Translations under genes and position numbers: made by a program | Notes under the pieces: model-generated | Told to the model about the DNA's origin: nothing | Database searches by the model: none | Seen by the model: the letters and a program-made list of their open reading frames with translations, nothing else | Part shown: piece by piece, positions 1 through 5,961 of the stretch | Numbering within the stretch: position 1 is the stretch's first letter | Layout: every line of letters begins with the position of its first letter | Assembly (NCBI GenBank): GCA_016280485.1 | Contig: JAEEGU010000101.1 | Coordinates: 1 to 8,959 of the forward strand | DNA length: 8,959 nucleotides | Direction of reading: 5' to 3' | Origin: Bacillota bacterium | GTDB taxonomy: Bacteria; Bacillota; Clostridia; Peptostreptococcales; Anaerovoracaceae

Positions 1-615
1 GATTTGCTCGAAAAGACCCGGACCGGCGAAAGTGCAGTCCGCAACGATGACGATTTCAAACGCATAAGTGACAAGATTCGTTCTCTTCAGGACTACATGA
101 GAGTTCAGATTAACTATGTTCGTGGCAAAACCTATCGCGACGGGCTTACAAATCTCGAAAACAGAACGGCTTATTTCGAGTATGTGGAGCTTCTGGAGGA
201 ACAGATAAGGGAAGGCTCTGCGGAGTTTACCGTGGGTATGTTTGATATCAACGGCTTAAAGGGTATAAACGACGCGCAAGGGCACGATATGGGTGACCGC
301 GTTATAAAGAAGGCTGCCGAGATTTTGAGGGCGGCGTTCGGGGGAGAGCGAATCTTCCGTATAGGCGGCGATGAGTTTGTGGTCGTTTCAAAGAAATCGA
401 GTGCAGAGGTTGGTGAGTGCATGAAGGGCTATGAAAAGGTCTTTGCGGAGCTTAATAACGATCCGAATTTCAGCCTCGCAATGTCAAAGGGCTGCGCATG
501 CTTTGACAGTTCGGTGGATCACAAATACCGGGACACATTCGCACGTGCCGACAGGGCGATGTACGAGGATAAGCGCATATATTACGAGTCGCACGGTGAC
601 AGGCGCGGGAGATAA
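1..615 (+). CDS. GGDEF-domain diguanylate cyclase, 5'-truncated by the window edge
   Basis: C-terminal part of a diguanylate cyclase, which would make cyclic di-GMP from two GTP. The frame is open to base 1, so the true start and any sensor domain lie outside; a TTG at 4 is only the first possible start inside. Residues below count from that TTG. A helical linker (about 10-45) leads into DGLTNLENR (46-54), the usual entry to GGDEF domains. The metal-binding Asp is D81 in FDINGLKGIND, then GHDMGD (93-98) and an intact GGDEF active-site loop at 121-125 (bases 364-378). The C-terminal RADRAMYEDKR (181-191) is the normal end of the domain. The inhibitory I-site RxxD, expected five residues before GGDEF, is FGGE here, so product inhibition through that site is unlikely. 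No EAL domain follows. A strong terminator lies 8 bp after the stop. Family is very secure; the signal sensed is unknown. Confidence 0.93.
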   Translation, partial: DLLEKTRTGESAVRNDDDFKRISDKIRSLQDYMRVQINYVRGKTYRDGLTNLENRTAYFEYVELLEEQIREGSAEFTVGMFDINGLKGINDAQGHDMGDRVIKKAAEILRAAFGGERIFRIGGDEFVVVSKKSSAEVGECMKGYEKVFAELNNDPNFSLAMSKGCACFDSSVDHKYRDTFARADRAMYEDKRIYYESHGDRRGR

Positions 616-623
616 ATGATAAT

Positions 624-656
624 AAGAGAGAGTCGGCAGCGCCGACTCTCTTTTTT
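624..656 (+). terminator. Rho-independent terminator of the GGDEF gene
   Basis: Perfect 10-bp stem GAGAGTCGGC (628-637) / GCCGACTCTC (641-650), loop AGC, extended by A-T pairs and followed by six T (651-656). The T-run runs into the TAA stop (655-657, minus strand) of the convergent zinc-ribbon gene. On the minus strand the stem is followed by TTATTATCATTTA, a weaker U-tract, so it may also stop transcription from the right. Confidence 0.93.
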
Positions 657-1851
657 ACTTGTTTTCCTTTTCTGTATGCGATTCTATCCGAATTTTTCCC
701 TTTATGTAATAATCAGCATCCCAGACACTTGCCGTGTCCTTTACCTGCATAATCCAGAAAACGCCGAGGACTATCGCAAGTGCAACGAATGCTCCTATCG
801 TAAGGCCTATAGCCCAAAGCTCGGTACTTATCGCCATGCAAAGGACAATAGGGAGCACCAGTGCAAGAAATGCCAGCGCAAGAGTTTTCTTTGCGCTCAT
901 CGGAAGTTCTCCTATAAATTTCCCCGTCTGACCGTTCATCGCAAAGCGATAGATACTGTCTTTATAACGGGTTGTCAATAACCAGACCGGCAAAAGAGCA
1001 TAGTGTGAAACCGACCTGCCGAGCTTTATTTTACCGGAACGCTCTTCTTCGACATGCTTATGATTGAGCTCTGCCTTCATCAACGAGACAGAGCTCTTTT
1101 TTACGCGCTTCTTTGCACGTTCTTCATCTATATCTTTCTTTTCATCAGGCCTTTCAGCAAGCATTCCCGGTAGATATGCCGCAGAAAACGTCTTCAGCTC
1201 CGAAAGCTCGTATGGCTCTATATTGTCCATCAGATCGTCCCCAATTCGCTTTGACGCATCCGCCGGAACATTTTCAAATTCGAGAGTTCCTGTCAAGGTC
1301 TCCGTATAGAGCCTTGGCTTTCTGTCATATGTTACAAAGCTTGCCTCTGCCTCCGCGGTACCGTCGTAGAGCCTGAAAGGCACATATACGCCTTGAATAT
1401 CGTCTGTGCTAAGTGTCCTTCGGAACACCCGCGGCTGCATAAAACGCTTGAAAATATTTTTCCTGCGATAGTTTTCGTAGGCAGCCAGAGCCTCTTCGCG
1501 GGTTTTCGCAAACGGAAGCACATAGTCCGGTGCAAATTCTCCGGAAATTTGTGCAGGCACCACTGTATTGTTTCCGCAGTAAGGACAGCTTAATGCCGCA
1601 GTCACGCCGCTTGAATACATCTCTGCACCGCAGGATGTGCATCTGAATGAAGCAATATCACCTGTACCCGGATCGTAGTGCGCGGACTTCGCGGCCTCGT
1701 CGGTCGTGGCTTCTTTAATATTTATGTCTTCCGGCTCTGTCACAGTGCCACAATGTTCACAGCAAAGCTTCCCAATCTTCGCGTCAAAGTGCACCGGCGC
1801 GCCGCAGTGTGGGCAGCGCACAGCTTCAGCCCTGAATGAAATGTCAGTCAT
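655..1851 (-). CDS. Double zinc-ribbon protein with C-terminal transmembrane hairpin
   Basis: Membrane protein of 398 residues and unknown function, of the type often auto-named 'TFIIB-type zinc ribbon-containing protein'. Two four-cysteine zinc ribbons are visible: C13-x2-C16 with C31-x2-C34 (an extra Cys at 30), and C71-x2-C74 with C89-x2-C92. A soluble middle part (about 105-318) follows; it contains a charged stretch at 236-275 and the family signature LLPVWLLTTRYKDSIYRFAM (286-305) with NGQTGKF just after. Two hydrophobic segments, about 323-341 and 346-368, form a hairpin; the tail after 369 is polar. With no signal peptide, the zinc ribbons should be cytoplasmic. Start chosen because AGGAGGG (1856-1862) sits just upstream. 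That site contains the end of the LysR gene stop codon, so the two genes are very likely co-transcribed and translationally linked. Zinc binding is inferred from the Cys spacing; the name does not imply a transcription role. Confidence 0.85.
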   Translation of the reverse strand: MTDISFRAEAVRCPHCGAPVHFDAKIGKLCCEHCGTVTEPEDINIKEATTDEAAKSAHYDPGTGDIASFRCTSCGAEMYSSGVTAALSCPYCGNNTVVPAQISGEFAPDYVLPFAKTREEALAAYENYRRKNIFKRFMQPRVFRRTLSTDDIQGVYVPFRLYDGTAEAEASFVTYDRKPRLYTETLTGTLEFENVPADASKRIGDDLMDNIEPYELSELKTFSAAYLPGMLAERPDEKKDIDEERAKKRVKKSSVSLMKAELNHKHVEEERSGKIKLGRSVSHYALLPVWLLTTRYKDSIYRFAMNGQTGKFIGELPMSAKKTLALAFLALVLPIVLCMAISTELWAIGLTIGAFVALAIVLGVFWIMQVKDTASVWDADYYIKGKIRIESHTEKENK

Positions 1852-1860
1852 GCATCCCTC

Positions 1861-2781
1861 CTATACTACCTCTGCTGCCAGAATCCTTTTCAGTATATCT
1901 ATATACATCTCCTCAAGCTCCGTAAGCGGCACGCCGCGGAGGTGAATGTAGCCGAGAATCATATCGCTTACCGCGCCGTAGATGCGGCGTGAGGTGAGGC
2001 GATCGTCGCCGTAGCCCGGCGGCAGCACACCGCTTCCCGTGGAGAAGCAGTTGGTGTGGGCGATAACGTTGTATATAGTGGCACGGTCTGTGACGTAGAC
2101 CACCTGATTGAAGTCGGCAATCGATGTGGAGATGGCCTCTTCCGCGAAATGGAGGTCGCTGTTGGTCTGCGAAAAGACGATGTAAGGGTATTTCAAAAGA
2201 TCCTCGTAGGTAATCGTTTTAAGCTTTTCAAGCGGATGTCCCTTTCTAAAGAAGGCATGGGGCTTGATGCGCACAAGCTCCACGAAGTCGAGATTTTTCT
2301 TTTCGAGAATCCCGTGGATGAAGTTCGTGGTCATGTCGTTCATAAAGATTACGCCGAGCTCGCTTTCCTGGCGCGCAACCGCGTTTATGACATCAGCCAT
2401 TTCGATTTCCTTAAAGCTGACGCGGGCAAAAGGCGCATCTACCAGGTGAATGAACTCGACAAAGGCCTTTGCACAGAAAGGATAGCGCTGGGCGCAGATG
2501 GTGATTTTTGCCGTTTCGTCCGATTCGCGCTCCGCATAATAGCGTTCAAGCTCGCCTGCATTTTCAACGATCGGCAGGATGCGGTTAAGCAGGTCACGCC
2601 CATCTTCTGTCAGGGAAATACCGCGATTGTTTCTAATAAAAATGCTGATTCCAAGCTCCGCCTCGAGCTCGCGTATCGCGGTGGAGATAGCGGATTGCGA
2701 AACGTAGAGGTTTTGCGCGGCCTTGTTCATGGAGCCGCAGTGGTAGATTTCGATGACATATTTCATCTGAAGCAGTGTCAT
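1861..2781 (-). CDS. LysR-type transcriptional regulator
   Basis: DNA-binding regulator of 306 residues, the usual LysR-family length. The N-terminal winged helix-turn-helix spans about 1-60, with the typical GSMNKAAQNLYVSQSAISTA (16-35), then IRELEAELGISIFIRNNRGI and LTEDG. A linker helix (about 60-90) is followed by a periplasmic-binding-protein-like effector domain (about 92-300), whose ligand cannot be read from sequence. Start chosen for its GGAGGT Shine-Dalgarno (about 2787-2792 on the plus strand) and the canonical N-terminus MTLLQMKYVIEIY. It is divergent from the PLP decarboxylase, 108 bp away, the classic layout in which a LysR regulator controls its divergent neighbour and often itself. 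A dyad at 2806-2819 is a candidate operator. Downstream it is joined to the zinc-ribbon gene with 9 bp between stop and start. Family call is secure; the target gene is an inference from position. Confidence 0.95.
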   Translation of the reverse strand: MTLLQMKYVIEIYHCGSMNKAAQNLYVSQSAISTAIRELEAELGISIFIRNNRGISLTEDGRDLLNRILPIVENAGELERYYAERESDETAKITICAQRYPFCAKAFVEFIHLVDAPFARVSFKEIEMADVINAVARQESELGVIFMNDMTTNFIHGILEKKNLDFVELVRIKPHAFFRKGHPLEKLKTITYEDLLKYPYIVFSQTNSDLHFAEEAISTSIADFNQVVYVTDRATIYNVIAHTNCFSTGSGVLPPGYGDDRLTSRRIYGAVSDMILGYIHLRGVPLTELEEMYIDILKRILAAEVV

Positions 2782-2805
2782 GCCTTACCTCCAAATAATT
2801 TCCTA

Positions 2806-2819
2806 ATTGTTGCAAAAAT
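2806..2819. promoter_or_regulatory. Candidate LysR-type operator (imperfect dyad)
   Basis: ATTGTTGCAAAAAT is a 14-bp inverted repeat with one mismatched pair, and a T-N11-A spacing can be drawn from 2808 to 2820. It covers the -35 of the rightward promoter and lies between the two divergent genes, where an autoregulatory LysR protein would bind. The region is AT-rich, so chance similarity is possible. Confidence 0.4.
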
Positions 2820-2839
2820 ATACACATATATTATATAAT
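2810..2839 (+). promoter_or_regulatory. Predicted rightward sigma-A promoter for the PLP decarboxylase
   Basis: -35 TTGCAA (2810-2815), an 18-nt spacer and a perfect -10 TATAAT (2834-2839). The predicted transcript starts near 2846, about 44 nt before the ATG. The -35 lies inside the dyad ATTGTTGCAAAAAT. Confidence 0.62.
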
Positions 2840-2843
2840 ATAT
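2826..2843. repeat. 18-bp perfect AT palindrome holding both -10 boxes
   Basis: ATATATTATATAATATAT equals its own reverse complement. It contains the -10 hexamers of both divergent promoters, overlapping by two bases at 2834-2835. Confidence 0.8.
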
Positions 2844-2859
2844 CTGTACGTTTTAACAA
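2830..2859 (-). promoter_or_regulatory. Predicted leftward sigma-A promoter for the LysR/zinc-ribbon unit
   Basis: On the minus strand, -35 TTGTTA (2859-2854), an 18-nt spacer and a perfect -10 TATAAT (2835-2830). The -10 overlaps the rightward -10 by two bases inside a palindrome, so RNA polymerase probably cannot occupy both promoters at once. Predicted from sequence only. Confidence 0.6.
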
Positions 2860-2889
2860 CCCAAAATATACCCAAAGGAGAGGGCGGGC

Positions 2890-4116
2890 ATGGACAAAAA
2901 ACAAGCAATCAGGCAGCTTGCCGAAAAATATGACAGCTTTTATTTCTACGACCAAAGGATTATTCTCGATAGAATCGAGCATTTAAAGAAAAGCTTTCCG
3001 GACGTAGAATTTCTTTATTCCGTAAAGTGCAACCCGCACGGCGGAGTGCTTGACACCGTTTTCGGTCAGGGCTTCGGCGCCGATGCGGCGAGCCTTAACG
3101 AGGTAAAAATGGCCGCAGAGCGCGGTGTGAAAAAGGATATGATCTACTATTCCGCACCAGCAAAGGCAATCCGCGATATCGAGGCGGCGCTGGACAAATC
3201 GGTAATCATCGCAGACAGCCTCGGCGAGCTTGAACGCATCAGAAAGCTTGCACAGGGCAATAGGTTCGAGCTGCCGATAAAGGTGGGCCTCCGCATTAAC
3301 CCGGCCTTTTCTTACGATACAAATGAAGGCCACGCCAACAAGTTCGGCGTTGACGAGGCCGCAGCGCTTGAATACATGCAAAAGATGAAGGATGACTCCT
3401 TCATCAGCATCACCGGCATCCACACGCACATCAAAAGCCAGGAGCTAAACGCAAGCAAGCTGAGCAGCTACTATGGAAAGATGTTTGCTCTGGCCGGCCG
3501 CTGCGAAGAGGCGCTCGGGAGAAACCTCGAGTACATTAACCTCGGCTCCGGCATAGGCATTCCTTTTGACGAAAAGGACAGAGAAGTCGATGTCGACTGG
3601 CTTGGCGAGGAAGCGGCAAAGCTTATGGCTGCTTTTAGAAAGACCCACGAGAGCACGCGCATCTTCATCGAGTCCGGCCGCTATGCGCCGGGCCCTGCGG
3701 GCATCTACGTTACAAAGGTTATGGACAAAAAGCTTTCGTATGGGAAGACATTTGTCCTTTTGAAAAATACATTAAACGGTTTCATGCGTCCGAGCGCAGC
3801 AAAGATGATGAATAAATACTTTGCGGAGGAACCTGCATTTTCGTGGGAGCCGATGTTTACGGGACTTCACTCCTTCCAGTTCAAGGCTCTTGAAGAGGGT
3901 GGAGAGCTCGAAAAGGTGAGCCTCGCGGGAAATCTTTGCACCGGCACCGATCTTATCGCGGAGGACATTGAAATGCCTCGCCTTGAGGTGGGAGATATCG
4001 TGTATATCACAAACGCCGGAGCTTATGCGGCAAGCTTCTCGCCGATGCAGTTCTCGTCGCAGGAGCGCCCTGCGCAGGTGCTGTGGTGCGGCGGAGACAG
4101 CTTCGTGATTGAATAA
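2890..4116 (+). CDS. Fold-type III PLP-dependent decarboxylase (Orn/DAP/Arg decarboxylase group 2), substrate unknown
   Basis: Pyridoxal-phosphate enzyme of 408 residues that should decarboxylate an amino acid or amino-acid derivative in the cytoplasm. The N-terminal barrel carries the PLP-forming lysine K46 in YSVKCNP, HTHIKSQ (178-184), the phosphate-binding loop NLGSGIG (217-223) and ESGRYAPGPAG (261-271). The C-terminal domain has the second active-site cysteine C350 in NLCTGTD, EVGD (366-369) and GAYA (377-380) with Y379. Several positions depart from diaminopimelate decarboxylase: HIKSQ for HIGSQ, ESGR for EPGR, KNTLNGFMRP for the usual DAGMNDL-RP, and above all CTGTD for CESxD. In known enzymes the acidic residue after this Cys contacts the distal amine of DAP or ornithine; here it is T351. 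I therefore do not name it lysA. It could belong with the BtrK/PvsE-like branch. Ribosome site AAAGGAGAGG at 2874-2883 fixes the start. The divergent LysR-type gene probably regulates it. Confidence 0.88.
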   Translation: MDKKQAIRQLAEKYDSFYFYDQRIILDRIEHLKKSFPDVEFLYSVKCNPHGGVLDTVFGQGFGADAASLNEVKMAAERGVKKDMIYYSAPAKAIRDIEAALDKSVIIADSLGELERIRKLAQGNRFELPIKVGLRINPAFSYDTNEGHANKFGVDEAAALEYMQKMKDDSFISITGIHTHIKSQELNASKLSSYYGKMFALAGRCEEALGRNLEYINLGSGIGIPFDEKDREVDVDWLGEEAAKLMAAFRKTHESTRIFIESGRYAPGPAGIYVTKVMDKKLSYGKTFVLLKNTLNGFMRPSAAKMMNKYFAEEPAFSWEPMFTGLHSFQFKALEEGGELEKVSLAGNLCTGTDLIAEDIEMPRLEVGDIVYITNAGAYAASFSPMQFSSQERPAQVLWCGGDSFVIE

Positions 4117-4119
4117 CAG

Positions 4120-4148
4120 TTGCCGATAGGGCAAATTTGTAATAGAAT
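4120..4148 (+). promoter_or_regulatory. Predicted sigma-A promoter for glnS
   Basis: -35 TTGCCG (4120-4125), a 17-nt spacer and -10 TAGAAT (4143-4148), in the 68-bp gap after the decarboxylase stop. A short 5-bp dyad TTGCC/GGCAA (4120-4124 and 4130-4134) overlaps the -35; with no T-run after it, it is not a convincing terminator. No T-box leader fits in this gap. Confidence 0.55.
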
Positions 4149-4184
4149 ATAGAGTAAAGTAATTTTAGATTTTAGGAGAATATT

Positions 4185-5921
4185 ATGGCACCAGAAATCA
4201 ATGCTCCGGTTACCGAAGAGGTGGCTGAAAACACCAATTTTATTTATAACTTTATAAAAGAAGATACCGCGCCGGGCGGACAGTATGAAGGTTTACAGGT
4301 TCATACCCGTTTCCCGCCGGAGCCTAACGGATATCTTCATATAGGTCACTGCAAGGCACTTTGCATAGATTTCGGCATGGCCGAGAGATTTAACGGTATT
4401 TGCAACCTGCGCATGGATGACACGAACCCCGCAAAGGAAGATACCGAATATGTTGATGCTATCAAGCAGGATATTCACTGGCTCGGTTTCGACTGGGAGG
4501 ACAGATTCTATTACGGCTCCGACTATTTCGAAAAGGACTATGAATATGCAATCGAGCTCATCAAAAAGGGACTCGCATACGTTTGCGAGCTTTCACCTGA
4601 AGAGTTCCGTCTGAACCGCGGAGACACAGAGCATCCTGCGGTATCGCCTTATCGCGACAGACCGATTGAGGAAAACCTCGAGCTGTTCGAAAAGATGAAA
4701 AACGGCGAAATCGAAGAGGGAAAGATGACTCTTCGCGCCAAGATCGACCTTGAGAGCGGCAATTTCAATATGAGAGACCCTGTAATCTACAGAATTCGTT
4801 TCATCAACCACCATCGTCAGGGCAACAAGTGGTGCATCTTCCCGATGTACGACTTCGCGCACCCGATTCAGGACGCGCTCGAGGGCATCACACACTCCCT
4901 CTGCTCGCTTGAATACGAGGAGCACCGCCCACTTTATGATTGGGTGGTAAACAATGTATCCATCCCTTATCACAAGCCTCGCCAGATCGAGTTCGCTCGC
5001 CTCGGTATCGACCACACTGTAATGAGCAAGAGAAAGCTCCGTCAGCTCGTGGAAGAGGGCTATGTTTCGGGCTGGGACGATCCGCGCATGCCGACCCTTT
5101 GCGGTCTGCGTCGTCGCGGCTACACTGCAAAATCCATCAGAACATTCTGCGACTCCATCGGTGTTGCGAAGAATTCTGCTGTAATCGAATATGCAGAGCT
5201 TGAAAGATGCCTGCGTGACGATCTCAACCAGATTGCGGAGCGTACAATGGCGGTAATTCACCCTGTGAAACTGACCGTTACCAATTATCCTGAGGGACAG
5301 AGCGAAGAGTTCGAGGTTGAAAACAACCCGGTCGATCCAAGCCAGGGTACTCACAAGATCACCTTTAGCAAGAACCTCTGGATGGAGGCTGACGACTTTA
5401 TGGAGGAGCCTATTCCAAAGTACAAGAGAATGTTCCCGGGCAACGAGGTTAGACTCAAGGGCGCATATCTTGTTACCTGCACAGGCTGCAAAAAGGATGA
5501 AAACGGTAATGTAGTAGAGGTTCTCTGCGAATACGACCCTGAGTCACGCGGCGGCAACCCTGCCGACGGACGCAAGGTAAAGGGCGCAACCATTCACTGG
5601 GTAGATACCGAAAACTGCGCAGATGCAGAGGTACGTCTTTACGACAACCTCTTCCTCGATCCGCAGCCGGATGGTGCAGACAAGAACTTCCTCGACTGCA
5701 TGAATCCTGATTCGCTTGTTGTTCTCCGGAACTGCAAGGTTGAAAAGAGCTTGGTTGAGATTGCAAAGAAATACGACGAGGACGAAAATCGCAGCGGCGA
5801 AAACGCACCTACATTCCAGTTCATGAGAGTCGGATTCTTCTGCCTCGACAACAAGGACAGCCGCGCGGACCATCTGGTATTCAACCGCAGCGTTTCCTTA
5901 AAGGACGGATTTAAAAAATAG
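4185..5921 (+). CDS. glnS: Glutaminyl-tRNA synthetase
   Basis: Class I aminoacyl-tRNA synthetase that charges tRNA-Gln with glutamine using ATP. At 578 residues it is close to bacterial GlnRS (about 550). The N-terminal Rossmann domain holds HIGH (52-55) in RFPPEPNGYLHIGH and the GlnRS signature MDDTNPAKED (77-86). NKWCIFPMYDFAHPIQDALE (214-233) is the glutamine and acceptor-stem region. The second class I signature is VMSKRK (279-284), followed by GWDDPRMPTLCGLRRRGYT (296-314). Residues about 350-575 match the two anticodon-binding beta-barrels, including DPADGRKVKG-like NPADGRKVKG (458-467) and HWVD. These motifs are GlnRS rather than GluRS. A short acidic insert, KYDEDENRSGENAP (529-542), sits in the C-terminal barrel compared with the E. 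coli enzyme as I recall it. Ribosome site AGGAGA (4174-4179) supports the start, and a good promoter lies upstream. The dipeptidase gene follows 40 bp downstream with no terminator between. Confidence 0.97.
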   Translation: MAPEINAPVTEEVAENTNFIYNFIKEDTAPGGQYEGLQVHTRFPPEPNGYLHIGHCKALCIDFGMAERFNGICNLRMDDTNPAKEDTEYVDAIKQDIHWLGFDWEDRFYYGSDYFEKDYEYAIELIKKGLAYVCELSPEEFRLNRGDTEHPAVSPYRDRPIEENLELFEKMKNGEIEEGKMTLRAKIDLESGNFNMRDPVIYRIRFINHHRQGNKWCIFPMYDFAHPIQDALEGITHSLCSLEYEEHRPLYDWVVNNVSIPYHKPRQIEFARLGIDHTVMSKRKLRQLVEEGYVSGWDDPRMPTLCGLRRRGYTAKSIRTFCDSIGVAKNSAVIEYAELERCLRDDLNQIAERTMAVIHPVKLTVTNYPEGQSEEFEVENNPVDPSQGTHKITFSKNLWMEADDFMEEPIPKYKRMFPGNEVRLKGAYLVTCTGCKKDENGNVVEVLCEYDPESRGGNPADGRKVKGATIHWVDTENCADAEVRLYDNLFLDPQPDGADKNFLDCMNPDSLVVLRNCKVEKSLVEIAKKYDEDENRSGENAPTFQFMRVGFFCLDNKDSRADHLVFNRSVSLKDGFKK

Positions 5922-5938
5922 CCGGAATTGCCGGAATT
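5921..5938 (+). repeat. Tandem 9-bp duplication after glnS
   Basis: GCCGGAATT occurs twice back to back (5921-5929, 5930-5938), starting on the last base of the glnS stop codon. It forms no terminator-like hairpin with a T-run. It is probably a small slippage duplication. Confidence 0.75.
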
Positions 5939-5961
5939 AAAATAAAAGGGGGTAAAGCGAA

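Noticed and set aside
616..981. 121-codon plus-strand frame with a CxxC-rich product after the GGDEF gene
   Set aside because: It starts at the terminator and lies opposite the membrane-hairpin coding part of the zinc-ribbon gene; it has no ribosome site.
655..1851. RNA polymerase subunit or TFIIB-like transcription factor
   Set aside because: Only the generic zinc-ribbon cysteines support it. The C-terminal transmembrane hairpin and the LPVWLLTT signature place it with uncharacterised membrane proteins.
2056..2838. 260-codon open frame on the plus strand opposite the LysR gene
   Set aside because: It lies wholly antisense to a clear LysR protein and runs through the promoter region; it has no recognisable domain. 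Long antisense frames are common in codon-biased genes of this GC content.
2890..4116. Confident naming as lysA (diaminopimelate decarboxylase)
   Set aside because: The fold and cofactor residues fit, but the CES-D and HIGSQ substrate motifs are altered and no lysine-pathway gene is adjacent.
4117..4184. T-box or other riboswitch leader before glnS
   Set aside because: The gap is 68 bp and holds a promoter ending at 4148, leaving under 40 nt of leader. No T-box AGGGUGGNACCGCG motif or terminator/antiterminator is present.
4593..5354. 253-codon open frame antisense to glnS
   Set aside because: The sense strand encodes conserved GlnRS motifs throughout; the antisense product shows no domain or family motif.
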